This document shows positions 27,018 to 34,783 of a stretch of 64,000 nt of DNA, one piece after another (the stretch's first letter is position 1; every line of letters starts with the position of its first letter). The stretch comes from Anaerolinea sp. (GTDB lineage: Bacteria; Chloroflexota; Anaerolineae; Anaerolineales; Anaerolineaceae), in assembly GCA_029975055.1 (NCBI GenBank), contig JARKPU010000051.1, forward strand, positions 62,001 through 126,000, in the 5' to 3' direction. Below the pieces are notes generated by a model, which was not told the DNA's origin, did not search any database, and worked only from the letters and a program-made list of their open reading frames with translations. The position numbers and the translations under genes are program-made.

Positions 27018-28073
27018 CTACTTGATGTCGGCGAGTTTGATCTTGCCGCTGATGATATCGGCCTTGAGGGCGTCGATCTCAGCCTTGAGTTCCGCCGGGA
27101 CCTTCGAGTCGAAATTGTGATAGGGGGCCAGGCCAACGCCGCCGCTGGCCAGGGTGCCGGTCACGTTCGTGCCGCCCTTGAAGGTGCCGTCGTTGATCGA
27201 CTTGGCAACCGCCAGGGTGGTGGAGTCCATGTTCTTCAACACGGAGGTGAGGGTGATGTCGGCATATTCGGAGGCGGTCAGGAACCAATCGGAGTCAACG
27301 CCGATGATCATGGCATTGCCGCGTTCCTTCACGGCCGAAGCGGTGCCCAGGCCAACCGGGCCGGCCACGGGCATGATGATGTCGGCGCCTTCGTCCATCA
27401 GGGTGGTGCCGAATTCCTTGCCCTTCTGCTGGTCGTCGAAGCTGTTGGTGAAGAGGCCCTTGGTGGGATCGGCCAGGTCATAGCCGAGCACTTCCACATT
27501 GGTGCCCTTGACCGAGTTGTAGTACTTGACGCCGCGGGTGAAGCCATCCATGAAGATGGTCACGGTGGGGATGGGCAGGCCGCCGAAGGTGCCGACTTTG
27601 CCGGTCTTGGTCATGCCGGCGGCGAGGTAGCCAGCCAGGAAGGCGGCTTCATCGGTGGCGAAGACCTGGCCAACCACGTTGGGGATGGGCGGGTCGTAGG
27701 AGAAGTCCACGATGGAGAATTTGATATCAGGGTTGGCTTCAGCTGCAGCCTTGGTGGCATCGCCCAGGAGGAAGCCGACGGTGATGATCAGGTCGCACTT
27801 CTCTTCGATGAAGGCGTTGATGTTCTTCTCGTAGTCGGCGACTTCTTTAGACTCGAGGTATTTGGCCTCCCAGCCGAGCTCGGACTGAGCCAGTTGGGCG
27901 CCTTTCCAGGCGGTGGCGTTGAAGGATTTGTCATCAATACCGCCCGTGTCGGTGACTTCGCAAGCTTTCTTCTTGACTTCGGGCGCTGCGGTTGGGGTGG
28001 CAGCCGGTGCGCATGCGCTCAGGATGAGCGACAAGAGCATCACCACAGCCAAAATCAGGGAGAACTTTTTCAT
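27018..28073 (-). CDS. BMP-family ABC transporter substrate-binding lipoprotein
   Basis: A 351-residue secreted lipoprotein. The signal peptide MKKFSLILAVVMLLSLILSA ends at Cys21 of the lipobox. The mature part shows the basic membrane protein/PnrA fold: VTDTGGIDDKSFNATAWKG, CDLIITVGFLLGDATKAAA, KFSIVDFSYDP, GYLAAGMTKTGKVGTFGG and IIGVDSDWF. It is the expected nucleoside-binding partner of the permeases and ATPase at 21150-25279. A GGAGGAG site 6 nt before ATG 28073 decides the start. It has its own promoter and terminator, permitting higher expression than the membrane components. Confidence 0.94.
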   Translation of the reverse strand: MKKFSLILAVVMLLSLILSACAPAATPTAAPEVKKKACEVTDTGGIDDKSFNATAWKGAQLAQSELGWEAKYLESKEVADYEKNINAFIEEKCDLIITVGFLLGDATKAAAEANPDIKFSIVDFSYDPPIPNVVGQVFATDEAAFLAGYLAAGMTKTGKVGTFGGLPIPTVTIFMDGFTRGVKYYNSVKGTNVEVLGYDLADPTKGLFTNSFDDQQKGKEFGTTLMDEGADIIMPVAGPVGLGTASAVKERGNAMIIGVDSDWFLTASEYADITLTSVLKNMDSTTLAVAKSINDGTFKGGTNVTGTLASGGVGLAPYHNFDSKVPAELKAEIDALKADIISGKIKLADIK

Positions 28074-28185
28074 ATTTTTCTCCTCCAAGAGAAAATAGAG
28101 AATAGGGAGATACGATTGGTTTACACGGCAAAACCAGGGTTAATCCCATAAACCCTGGCCCACCGGTAAAACCACGATTGAAATA

Positions 28186-28214
28186 AGTATAATGCCGTTT
28201 AAACGCGCTTGCAA
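28186..28214 (-). promoter_or_regulatory. Promoter of the BMP lipoprotein gene
   Basis: Read on the minus strand: -35 TTGCAA (28214-28209), 17-nt spacer, -10 TATACT (28191-28186). It leaves a 5' UTR of about 105 nt containing a stable hairpin CCAGGGTT/AACCCTGG at 28133-28158. Confidence 0.65.
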
Positions 28215-28244
28215 GTGCGGAATGTTACGTGTTTGCCTGGAGGA

Positions 28245-29501
28245 CTATCCCGCCGCTTTGCGGGCCTCGCCGCGGCGCACGCCGAGCATCATCACCAGGG
28301 CGATCGCCATGAAGATGGGCCCCACGATCATCACCAGGCTGTAGTTCTTGCCGGTCAGCTGGATGATCCAGCCGTTGATGTTGGGCCCGGCGATGGCGGC
28401 CAGGGTGGAAAAGAGGTAGTACAGGCCGGTGTAGGTGCCCACGCGCAGGTTATCGGTCATATCCACCACCATGGGCAGCGAGTTGACGTTGATCAGCGCC
28501 CAGGCTGCGCCGCCGACCATCAAGATCACCCCGATGACCGGCACGACGCCGATGCCAAACAGGTGCGGCGTGAGCGGGATGATCAACGTGGCGGGCGGGA
28601 TGAGGAACATGAGCAGCATGCAGGCGCTCAAGATGAGGATGCCGGTGAGGATGGTGCGGCGGCGGCCCATCTGCGCGCCGATGTAGCCTGCCGGCAGGGC
28701 GAAGAGCACGAAGATCAGCGAGAGCTGGCCGAGCAGCCGCGCGCCGTCTTCGCCGGGCAGGCCGAGGTGATTCTGCGCGTAGAGGGTGAAGAAAGCCTCG
28801 ATGGCGTTGTAGGCCACGAACCAGAAGAAGATCGCCAGCAGGATGCGCAGGGCGCTCTTATCGCGGTCGGCGATCACCTCGCGCAGGCTGCGGATCAAGT
28901 TCGGGCGTTCGGCGGTGGTCGTCTCGTAAGTTTTCGGTTCTTTGATCAGCAAAAAGACCAGCAGCGCCGCCAGCACCACCAGCCCCGACCCAAGCCAGAA
29001 GGGGTAGGCCTGGTTCATCTTATACAGCACCGAGCCGCCCAGCGTGGCGATGATGGCCCCCACCCCGCCCATGAAGTTGATGATGCCGTTGGCCTGCGAG
29101 CGGTAGGCCGAGGGGGTGATATCGGGCATGAGGGCGATGACCGGCGTGCGCCAGAATGCCATGCTCAGCAGCAGGGTGCTGGTGCAGGCCACGAAGAGCG
29201 GCAGCGCCGAGGCGAGCGGGATCAACCCGAAGGCCAGGGCGCCCACCGGCGCGCCGATGAGGATGAAGGGCATGCGCCGCCCGATGGGCGTGCGCAGCCG
29301 GTCGGACCAGGCCCCCACGGGCGGCTGGATGAGCAGCGCGGCGATGTTGTCGAAGGTCATGAACAGGCCGATCAGCCAGGGTTCCAGGTGGAAGCGGTTG
29401 GCCAGAAAGAGCGGCACGAAGGAGTTGTACACCATCCAGATGACGCTCACGCCGAAGAAGCCGAAACCGAGCAGGAAGGTCTTGCCGAAGCTGAATTTCA
29501 T
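28245..29501 (-). CDS. MFS transporter, SLC45/GPH-like
   Basis: The 418-residue protein has 12 predicted membrane spans. The loop between TM2 and TM3 reads QPPVGAWSDRLRTPIGRRMPF, the pattern of SLC45-type and glycoside-cation symporters. Later, MPDITPSAYRSQANGIINFMGG and a second-half VVDMTDNLRVGTYTGLYYLF repeat it. Substrate is probably a sugar or other small solute, but this is inferred from the subfamily only. It lies downstream of trmD on the same strand, with an 82-nt gap. Confidence 0.85.
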   Translation of the reverse strand: MKFSFGKTFLLGFGFFGVSVIWMVYNSFVPLFLANRFHLEPWLIGLFMTFDNIAALLIQPPVGAWSDRLRTPIGRRMPFILIGAPVGALAFGLIPLASALPLFVACTSTLLLSMAFWRTPVIALMPDITPSAYRSQANGIINFMGGVGAIIATLGGSVLYKMNQAYPFWLGSGLVVLAALLVFLLIKEPKTYETTTAERPNLIRSLREVIADRDKSALRILLAIFFWFVAYNAIEAFFTLYAQNHLGLPGEDGARLLGQLSLIFVLFALPAGYIGAQMGRRRTILTGILILSACMLLMFLIPPATLIIPLTPHLFGIGVVPVIGVILMVGGAAWALINVNSLPMVVDMTDNLRVGTYTGLYYLFSTLAAIAGPNINGWIIQLTGKNYSLVMIVGPIFMAIALVMMLGVRRGEARKAAG

Positions 29502-29583
29502 GGGCGCCTCTTTGTCAGGAAGAAGATGATGAAATGATCAGTCAATGGGTGTGGAACCCAATCGCGGGATGAAAACCCGGCCG

Positions 29584-30372
29584 TCATGCATCGGGCGCGC
29601 CCCGTCTGCGCCGCTTGCGGGTTTTCTGGAGGTCTTCCGGCGTTTCCTCGCCCTTGAGGCGGCGCAGGGTGCGCCGGTCTTCCTCGCTGAGGGGGGCCGT
29701 TTCGAGCAGATCGGGCCGCCGGTGGAGGGTGCGCAAGAGGGCCTGTTCGCGGCGCCAGGCGGCGATCTGCGCATGGTTGCCGGAAAGGAGCACTTCCGGC
29801 ACGGCCCAGCCGCGGAACTCGGCCGGGCGGGTGTAGTGGGGGTATTCGAGCAGCCCGGTGGCGTGCGAGTCGTCAAAGGGGCCGTCTGGGTCGCCCAGCA
29901 CGCCGGGGATCAGGCGCGCGACGGCGTCGATGAGCACCAGCGCGGGCAGCTCGCCGCCGGTGAGGACGTAATCGCCGATCGAGATCTGGTCGGTGACGAG
30001 ATGCTCGCGGATGCGCTCATCAATGCCTTCATAGCGGCCGCAGAGCAAGGCCAGGCGCGGCTGGCGGACGAGTTCGAGGGCGGCCTGCTGGTTGAAGACG
30101 CGCCCCTGCGGGCTGAGGAGGATCACCGGGCAGGCCGGGGGCGCGCCGAGCACGGCTTCGACGGCGGCGAAGACCGGTTCGCACTTCATCACCATCCCGC
30201 CGCCGCCGCCGTAGGGGGGCTCATCGGTGACGTGGTGTTTGCCGGGCGCCCAGGCGCGGATGTCGTGCACCTGCACCTCCAGCAGGCCGTTCTCGCGGGC
30301 GCGCTGCAAGATGCTCTCTTCGAGGTAAGGCTGGATGAGCCCGGGAAAGAGGGTGAACACATCGAAGCGCAT
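29584..30372 (-). CDS. trmD: tRNA (guanine-37-N1)-methyltransferase
   Basis: SPOUT methyltransferase that modifies G37 of tRNAs reading CNN/GGN codons, preventing +1 frameshifts. The 262-residue protein starts [21 protein letters not shown]. The trefoil-knot SAM site is visible as [24 protein letters not shown] and [38 protein letters not shown] marks the C-terminal domain. A TACAAT hexamer ends 6 nt before the ATG and there is no Shine-Dalgarno, so the mRNA may be leaderless. Unusually, rpsP, rimM and rplS do not flank it. Confidence 0.96.
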   Translation of the reverse strand: MRFDVFTLFPGLIQPYLEESILQRARENGLLEVQVHDIRAWAPGKHHVTDEPPYGGGGGMVMKCEPVFAAVEAVLGAPPACPVILLSPQGRVFNQQAALELVRQPRLALLCGRYEGIDERIREHLVTDQISIGDYVLTGGELPALVLIDAVARLIPGVLGDPDGPFDDSHATGLLEYPHYTRPAEFRGWAVPEVLLSGNHAQIAAWRREQALLRTLHRRPDLLETAPLSEEDRRTLRRLKGEETPEDLQKTRKRRRRGAPDA

Positions 30373-30378
30373 AGGGCT

Positions 30379-30384
30379 ATTGTA
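30379..30384 (-). promoter_or_regulatory. -10 hexamer of trmD (probable leaderless start)
   Basis: On the minus strand TACAAT is followed by AGCCCT and then the ATG, giving a predicted +1 at or next to the start codon. The -35 is weak. Confidence 0.5.
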
Positions 30385-30494
30385 TAACGAGAATGGTTTT
30401 CGAGCCTGCCGCGGGCGCGGCGAACCTCGGTGCGGGTGGCAAGGGGGGCGCAGGCGTTTGCTGATGGTTGCGGCAGTTGGAGATAGTGTTTCCA

Positions 30495-30538
30495 TTTTTC
30501 TATAAACTGTAGGGCTTGCCCCATAATTAATAGAAAAA
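30495..30538. repeat. 44-bp palindromic repeat, copy 2
   Basis: TTTTTCTATAAACTGTAGGG with an imperfect complement ending in AATAGAAAAA; same length and core (GGGC TT GCCC) as copies at 66-109 and 39988-40031. It is preceded by GTGTTTCC. It is followed by a further hairpin element (30552-30605: GTTGGAAACTG, then AGCCGGC/GCCGGCT) related in inverse orientation to 54097-54250. Together these fill much of the 365-bp gap between trmD and the TPR gene. Confidence 0.72.
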
Positions 30539-30737
30539 GGTGTACACGCTCCAGTTGGAAACTGTGCCTGTGCGAACCACCAAGCCGGCCTTCGCCGGCT
30601 GAGGGGCCTCCCTGGAGGCGGTTTGGGCCGTCTCTGGCTGCGATGGCGTTCGTTCTGCACGTTGAATTGTGTACCTTGACGGAGACTCTGTTTGCCATTA
30701 CTATAAAATTATGTATTTAAGTGGAAGCAAGTGGAGC

Positions 30738-31982
30738 ATGAGCCGCCGCAAGAAACGGGCGAACCCGCTCCGCCTGATTATCCTGGTCGCCCTGGTGGGC
30801 GCGGCGCTCTACGTCAACCAGGTCGTTATCCCGGCCACCCCTCCGCTCTTCATCCCCACCCCCACGCCGACCCGCTCGCCCGATTCCTTCCTGGCAGATG
30901 CGCGCACCGCCGCCGGCGAGGGCAAATACAGCCAGGCCGTGGCGAGTTACACCGCTGCCATCCAGGCCGACCCGAAGAACATCAACACCTACGTGGAGCT
31001 GGCCCGCCTGCAGGTGCTCTACGGCGATTTCGAGAATGCGGTGGTGAACGCCGAGAATGCCATCCTGCTCAACCCCAATCACAGCCTGGCGCACGCCGTG
31101 CGCGGCTGGGGGCTGGGCCGCCAGGGCGAGTACCTGCCCGCGCAAACCGAGCTGGATAAGGCCATCGCGCTGGACGGCGGCAACGCCCTGGCTTACGCCT
31201 TCCAGGCCGAGGTGCTCTCGCAGCAGCAAAACGAGGGCAAAGGCGACCTCACCACGGTGGATAAGGCCATCGAAGCCTCGAAGAAGGCGCTTCAGTTCGG
31301 GCCGGACCTGATGGAAACTCACCGCGCGCGCGGCCTTGTGCTGGAGATGACCGGAAATTACACCGAGGCGATCGCAGAGTTCGAGCAGGCCGTGGCGATG
31401 AACCCGAACCTGGCCGACCTGCACCTGGCGCTTGGGCGCAACTACAAGGCCAACGATATTTATGATAAGGCCGTTGACCAGTTCGCGCGCGCCATCGCGC
31501 TCAAATCGGACGACCCCGAACCCTACGTGGAGACGGCGCTCACCTACCTGAAGATCGGCGAGTATGCCAAGGCCGTCCAATATGCCCAGCAGGCCGTGCA
31601 GAAGAAGCCCGATGACCCGCTGCTCTATGGCTATCTCGGCACGATCTACTTCCGCCAGCAGAACTACAACAGCGCCGCCGCTCAACTGCGCCTGGCCACG
31701 CGCGGCGGGTTGACGGACACCGGCGCCCAGGTGCCGGGCATGCTGCTCGACAGCAACACCATGTACATTTACGCCCGCTTTGGCATCTCGCTGGCATACA
31801 CCGGCCAGTGCGGCGAGGCGCTGCAGATCTCGCAGGCGCTGATCAAAGCCTTCCCGGATGATGAAACCAACGTGATCAACGCGCAGGAGATGGTGAATAT
31901 CTGCAAAGACATCGCCGCGAACCCTGCCCCCACCCCCGAAGCCACGCCGGAAGGCACCTCCGAACCTACCCCGGCGCCCTAA
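30738..31982 (+). CDS. Membrane-anchored TPR protein (paralogue 1)
   Basis: About 414 residues. A short basic N-terminus (MSRRKKRANP) precedes one transmembrane helix, LRLIILVALVGAALYVNQVV, and a linker IPTPTPTRSPDS. About eight TPR units follow, such as YTEAIAEFEQAVAMNPNLAD and YAKAVQYAQQAVQKKPDDPL. The C-terminus is again Pro/Thr-rich. It should be anchored with the repeats outside. ATG 30738 has GTGGAG just upstream, whereas earlier in-frame starts would put non-family sequence before the basic region. Six nt separate it from its paralogue at 31988. Function unknown; a scaffold role is typical for such proteins. Confidence 0.83.
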   Translation: MSRRKKRANPLRLIILVALVGAALYVNQVVIPATPPLFIPTPTPTRSPDSFLADARTAAGEGKYSQAVASYTAAIQADPKNINTYVELARLQVLYGDFENAVVNAENAILLNPNHSLAHAVRGWGLGRQGEYLPAQTELDKAIALDGGNALAYAFQAEVLSQQQNEGKGDLTTVDKAIEASKKALQFGPDLMETHRARGLVLEMTGNYTEAIAEFEQAVAMNPNLADLHLALGRNYKANDIYDKAVDQFARAIALKSDDPEPYVETALTYLKIGEYAKAVQYAQQAVQKKPDDPLLYGYLGTIYFRQQNYNSAAAQLRLATRGGLTDTGAQVPGMLLDSNTMYIYARFGISLAYTGQCGEALQISQALIKAFPDDETNVINAQEMVNICKDIAANPAPTPEATPEGTSEPTPAP

Positions 31983-31987
31983 ACCGT

Positions 31988-33331
31988 ATGTCGAAATACA
32001 TTTTCCGTAAAGAAGCCAGGGCTTCCAACCCGGTGAGGGTGATGATCCTGCTCATGCTGGTGATCGGCGGGCTGTTCATCCTGCGCGGCTACCAGGCCAA
32101 GGCGATCGAGCCGCTCTTCCAGGCCACGCCCACCCCCACGCGCACGTCGAACTCGTATGCGCTGGAGGGGCAGACTCACTTCACTGCCGGCAACCTGAAC
32201 GGCGCGATCGCCGCTTACCAGCAGGCGCTCGTATCGGACCCCAATAACGCCCAGTTGTGGGCCGAGCTGGCGCAGATCCAGACTTACTCGTATAAATCGA
32301 TGACCACCAACGAGACGCGCCGCAAGCGGCTGCAAGAAGCGCTCGAATCAGCCAACAAGGCGGTGGAGGTGGCCCCCGATAGCAGCACGGCCCACGCGGT
32401 GCGCGCCTTCGTGCTCGACTGGAACGCCGGCCTGACCGACGATAAAGCTGAGAAGGAAACCTTGCTGGTGGAGGCTGAACTGGCGGCTTCCAAAGCGCTG
32501 CAGCTCGACCAGAACAACGTCCTGGCGCTGGCCTATGCCGCCGAAATCTACAACGACGAATCCAAATGGGACCTGGCGCAGCAATCCATTCAACTGGCGG
32601 TGGAGCGCAACCCGAACCTGATGGACGTACAGCGCGTGCTGGCCAACATCCGCGAGACGCAGGGCGATTACCGCGGCGCGATCGAGGCCTATGACCGGGC
32701 AATTGCCATCGCGCCCAATTTGACCTTCCTTTATATTAACGTGGGGGTGATCTACCGCCACCTGCGGATCTACGACCAGGCGCTGGAGTACTTCGCCAAG
32801 GCGGTGGACCGCAACAAGACGCTGGGGATCGAAGACCCCATCCCCTACGTGGCGATCGGCAAGGTTTATGCGCAGGAAGGCGAGTTCTTCATTGCCTCGC
32901 TGAACGCCAAGCGCGCGCTGCAAATCGACCCCTATAGCGCCGACCTGTATGGGCAGCTTGGCATGGTGTACTTCAAGGCGCGCAACTATGAGGGCGCCAT
33001 CCCGGCCCTCAAGTGCGCCACGCTCGGCTGCGACGCCCAGACGAGCTGCGAGGTGCGTGAGTGCGACCCAGAGAAAGACCCGCCGATCGAGATCGCCGGA
33101 ATCCCGCTGGTGCCCAACGACCAGACGAACGTGGTGTATTACTACACCTACGGGTCGGTGCTGGCAGGCATGTACCGCCCGGTGGGCAAGACTTCGGGTT
33201 ACTGCAAGGATGCGGCGGGGGTGCTGGCCGAAGTGCGCTCCAAGTTCAGCGACGACCCGACGATCATGAACATCATCCAGGCGAGCGAGGATATTTGCGC
33301 TTCGTACAACGTTTCGAGCACATCGCCTTAG
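31988..33331 (+). CDS. Membrane-anchored TPR protein (paralogue 2)
   Basis: The 447-residue protein has the same plan as its neighbour: basic start (MSKYIFRKEARASNP), transmembrane helix VRVMILLMLVIGGLFILRGY, linker QATPTPTRTSNS, then about seven TPR units (NGAIAAYQQALVSDPNNAQL, YRGAIEAYDRAIAIAPNLTF). Unlike paralogue 1 the C-terminal part contains several cysteines (CATLGCDAQTSCEVRECDP) that could form disulfides outside the cell. The pair looks like a tandem duplication that has diverged. Its stop lies 86 nt before the DnaA-box cluster. Confidence 0.83.
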   Translation: MSKYIFRKEARASNPVRVMILLMLVIGGLFILRGYQAKAIEPLFQATPTPTRTSNSYALEGQTHFTAGNLNGAIAAYQQALVSDPNNAQLWAELAQIQTYSYKSMTTNETRRKRLQEALESANKAVEVAPDSSTAHAVRAFVLDWNAGLTDDKAEKETLLVEAELAASKALQLDQNNVLALAYAAEIYNDESKWDLAQQSIQLAVERNPNLMDVQRVLANIRETQGDYRGAIEAYDRAIAIAPNLTFLYINVGVIYRHLRIYDQALEYFAKAVDRNKTLGIEDPIPYVAIGKVYAQEGEFFIASLNAKRALQIDPYSADLYGQLGMVYFKARNYEGAIPALKCATLGCDAQTSCEVRECDPEKDPPIEIAGIPLVPNDQTNVVYYYTYGSVLAGMYRPVGKTSGYCKDAAGVLAEVRSKFSDDPTIMNIIQASEDICASYNVSSTSP

Positions 33332-33417
33332 GCAAAATGCTCAGGCTTCTGTGGAGCGCGGGGTAGAAACCCCTGTTGTGCAACCGGGATACCCCGTCTT
33401 TTCTCAAGCGGATGAAT

Positions 33418-33540
33418 TGGGGATAACCGGCCTCGTTTTATCCGTTTCATCCCCAGGAAATTCGCTGTTACCCACAGGTTTGTTGGGTTTATCCCCAGCT
33501 TTCAGGCGAGTTATCCACAGTTTTCAGGGGGTTATCCACA
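33418..33540. promoter_or_regulatory. Cluster of six DnaA-box-like sequences
   Basis: Two perfect boxes TTATCCACA (33511-33519, 33532-33540), one-mismatch boxes TTACCCACA (33468-33476) and TTATCCCCA (33489-33497), a weaker TTATCCGTT (33438-33446) and an inverted TGGGGATAA (33418-33426). The last four on the top strand start 21, 22 and 21 nt apart, i.e. on the same helix face. The cluster lies between convergent genes, so a promoter role is unlikely. It could be an origin element or a DnaA-titration site. No dnaA or dnaN is near. Confidence 0.68.
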
Positions 33541-33544
33541 GCGT

Positions 33545-34462
33545 TCAGCGCAGCGGCCTGAAGCCCTCGCCCAGGGCTTCGTGCGCCTGCCCGATGACCA
33601 TGAAGGCCTTCGGGTCGGCATCTTTGACGATCGATTTGATCTGGCTGACCTCCGGGCGGGTGACGACGCAATAGAGCACCGGCCGCTCGGCGCCGGTGTA
33701 GGCGCCGGTGGCGTTGATGATCGTCACGCCGCGCTCCATCTCCGTCATGATCTTCTTTGCTACTTCTTGCGGGCAGGCGGTGATGATGAGGGCGGTGCGG
33801 AAAACGTTCGAGCCTTCCAGCACCATTTCGGCTGCCAGGCCGCTCACGTAGGTGACGGCCAGGGCGTAGAGCGCGTTCTGCCAGGCAAAGACCAGCCCCG
33901 AGGCCAGGATGACCAGCGAATCGGTGACGAGGTAAGACTGCGAAATGGGCACGCCCAGCCGCTCGTTGAGGATGCGCCCGAGGATGTCGCTGCCGCCGCT
34001 GGTGCCCCGCCCGCGGTAAACCAGCCCCAGCCCCGCGCCGAGCACCACCGCGCCGTAAAGGCAGTTGAGCACCAGGTCTTGCACCACCCCCTGGGCGGGC
34101 AGGAAGAAGCCGAGCAGGTCGGTGAAGAACGAGAAGGCCGTCACTGCCAGCGCGGTGCGCAGGGCAAAGCGCGGTCCGCCCAGGTGCCGCCAGCCGAGGA
34201 GGAACAGCGGCGCGTTGCCGACGAAGACCATCAACCCGATGGGCCAGCCGGTGTAGTGGTTGATGAGCTGGGCGGCTCCGCTCACCCCGCCGCTGACCAG
34301 TTGGGCCGGGATGAGGAAGAGCCGCATGGCAAAGGCCTGTACCAGCGCGCCGATGAGCACGAAGGCGTAATCGGTGAGCGATGCGCGCGAAAAATCGATG
34401 CTCTTGAACATCTGGCTGAGCGTTTCGCGCAATGAGGAAGGGGACATGCGCGGTAAATTCAT
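33545..34462 (-). CDS. YitT-family membrane protein with DUF2179 domain
   Basis: The 305-residue protein has an N-terminal membrane part of five to six helices (YAFVLIGALVQAFAMRLFLI; GVSGAAQLINHYTG; LVYRGRGTSGGSDILGRIL is the typical GGSDI loop). A C-terminal soluble DUF2179 domain follows (NVFRTALIITACPQEVAKKI, ERGVTIINATGAYTG, LYCVVTRPEVSQIKSIVK). The family is widespread and its transported substrate is unknown. AGGAGGTG upstream supports ATG 34462. It is convergent with the TPR genes across the DnaA-box cluster and divergent from the glycosidase gene. Confidence 0.9.
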   Translation of the reverse strand: MNLPRMSPSSLRETLSQMFKSIDFSRASLTDYAFVLIGALVQAFAMRLFLIPAQLVSGGVSGAAQLINHYTGWPIGLMVFVGNAPLFLLGWRHLGGPRFALRTALAVTAFSFFTDLLGFFLPAQGVVQDLVLNCLYGAVVLGAGLGLVYRGRGTSGGSDILGRILNERLGVPISQSYLVTDSLVILASGLVFAWQNALYALAVTYVSGLAAEMVLEGSNVFRTALIITACPQEVAKKIMTEMERGVTIINATGAYTGAERPVLYCVVTRPEVSQIKSIVKDADPKAFMVIGQAHEALGEGFRPLR

Positions 34463-34517
34463 GGGGCACCTCCTGGCAGACTGCCCGCGGATTATAACCT
34501 ATCTTGCCCCACCCTTA

Positions 34518-34746
34518 CCCCCCCTCCCAACCCTCCCCCAAAATCGCAGATTTTGGGGGAGGGTTGGGAGGGGGGGACGCTGGCACAAGGCCCGCGCCTG
34601 CGAGGGATTAATCCCCCACCCTTAGCCCTCTTTGACCCCCACCCTTAGCCCTCTTTGACCCCCACCCGTAGCCCTCCCCCAAAATCGTAGATTTGGGGGG
34701 AGGGTTGGGAGGGGGGCGCTGGTACAAGGCCCGCGCCTGCGAGGGA
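34518..34746. repeat. Long perfect hairpin plus duplicated flank (CCCTCCC repeats)
   Basis: A 28-bp perfect stem (34518-34545 with 34549-34576; core CCCTCCCAACCCTCCCCCAA) has only a 3-nt loop. It is followed by GCTGGCACAAGGCCCGCGCC (34580 onward), repeated at 34718 with one change, after a second near-copy of the C-rich/G-rich hairpin (34673-34716). Between them CACCCTTAGCCCTCTTTGA occurs twice. It occupies the divergent intergenic region between the YitT and glycosidase genes. Confidence 0.85.
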
Positions 34747-34771
34747 CTGACCCCGGATGGCCAATTTGAGT

Positions 34772-34777
34772 TACAAT
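34772..34777 (+). promoter_or_regulatory. -10 hexamer of the glycosidase gene (probable leaderless start)
   Basis: TACAAT is followed by TTTCTC and ATG 34784, the same 6-nt spacing as at trmD, dnaJ and murJ. The -35 (CTGACC at 34747-34752, 19-nt spacer) is weak. Confidence 0.45.
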
Positions 34778-34783
34778 TTTCTC

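Noticed and set aside
28074-28185. Purine riboswitch before the BMP gene
   Set aside because: Expected from the transporter type, but the conserved purine-aptamer loop sequences are not seen in the leader.
33351-33674. ORF of 107 codons across the DnaA-box cluster
   Set aside because: It overlaps the end of the YitT gene on the opposite strand and has no coding-like composition or ribosome site.
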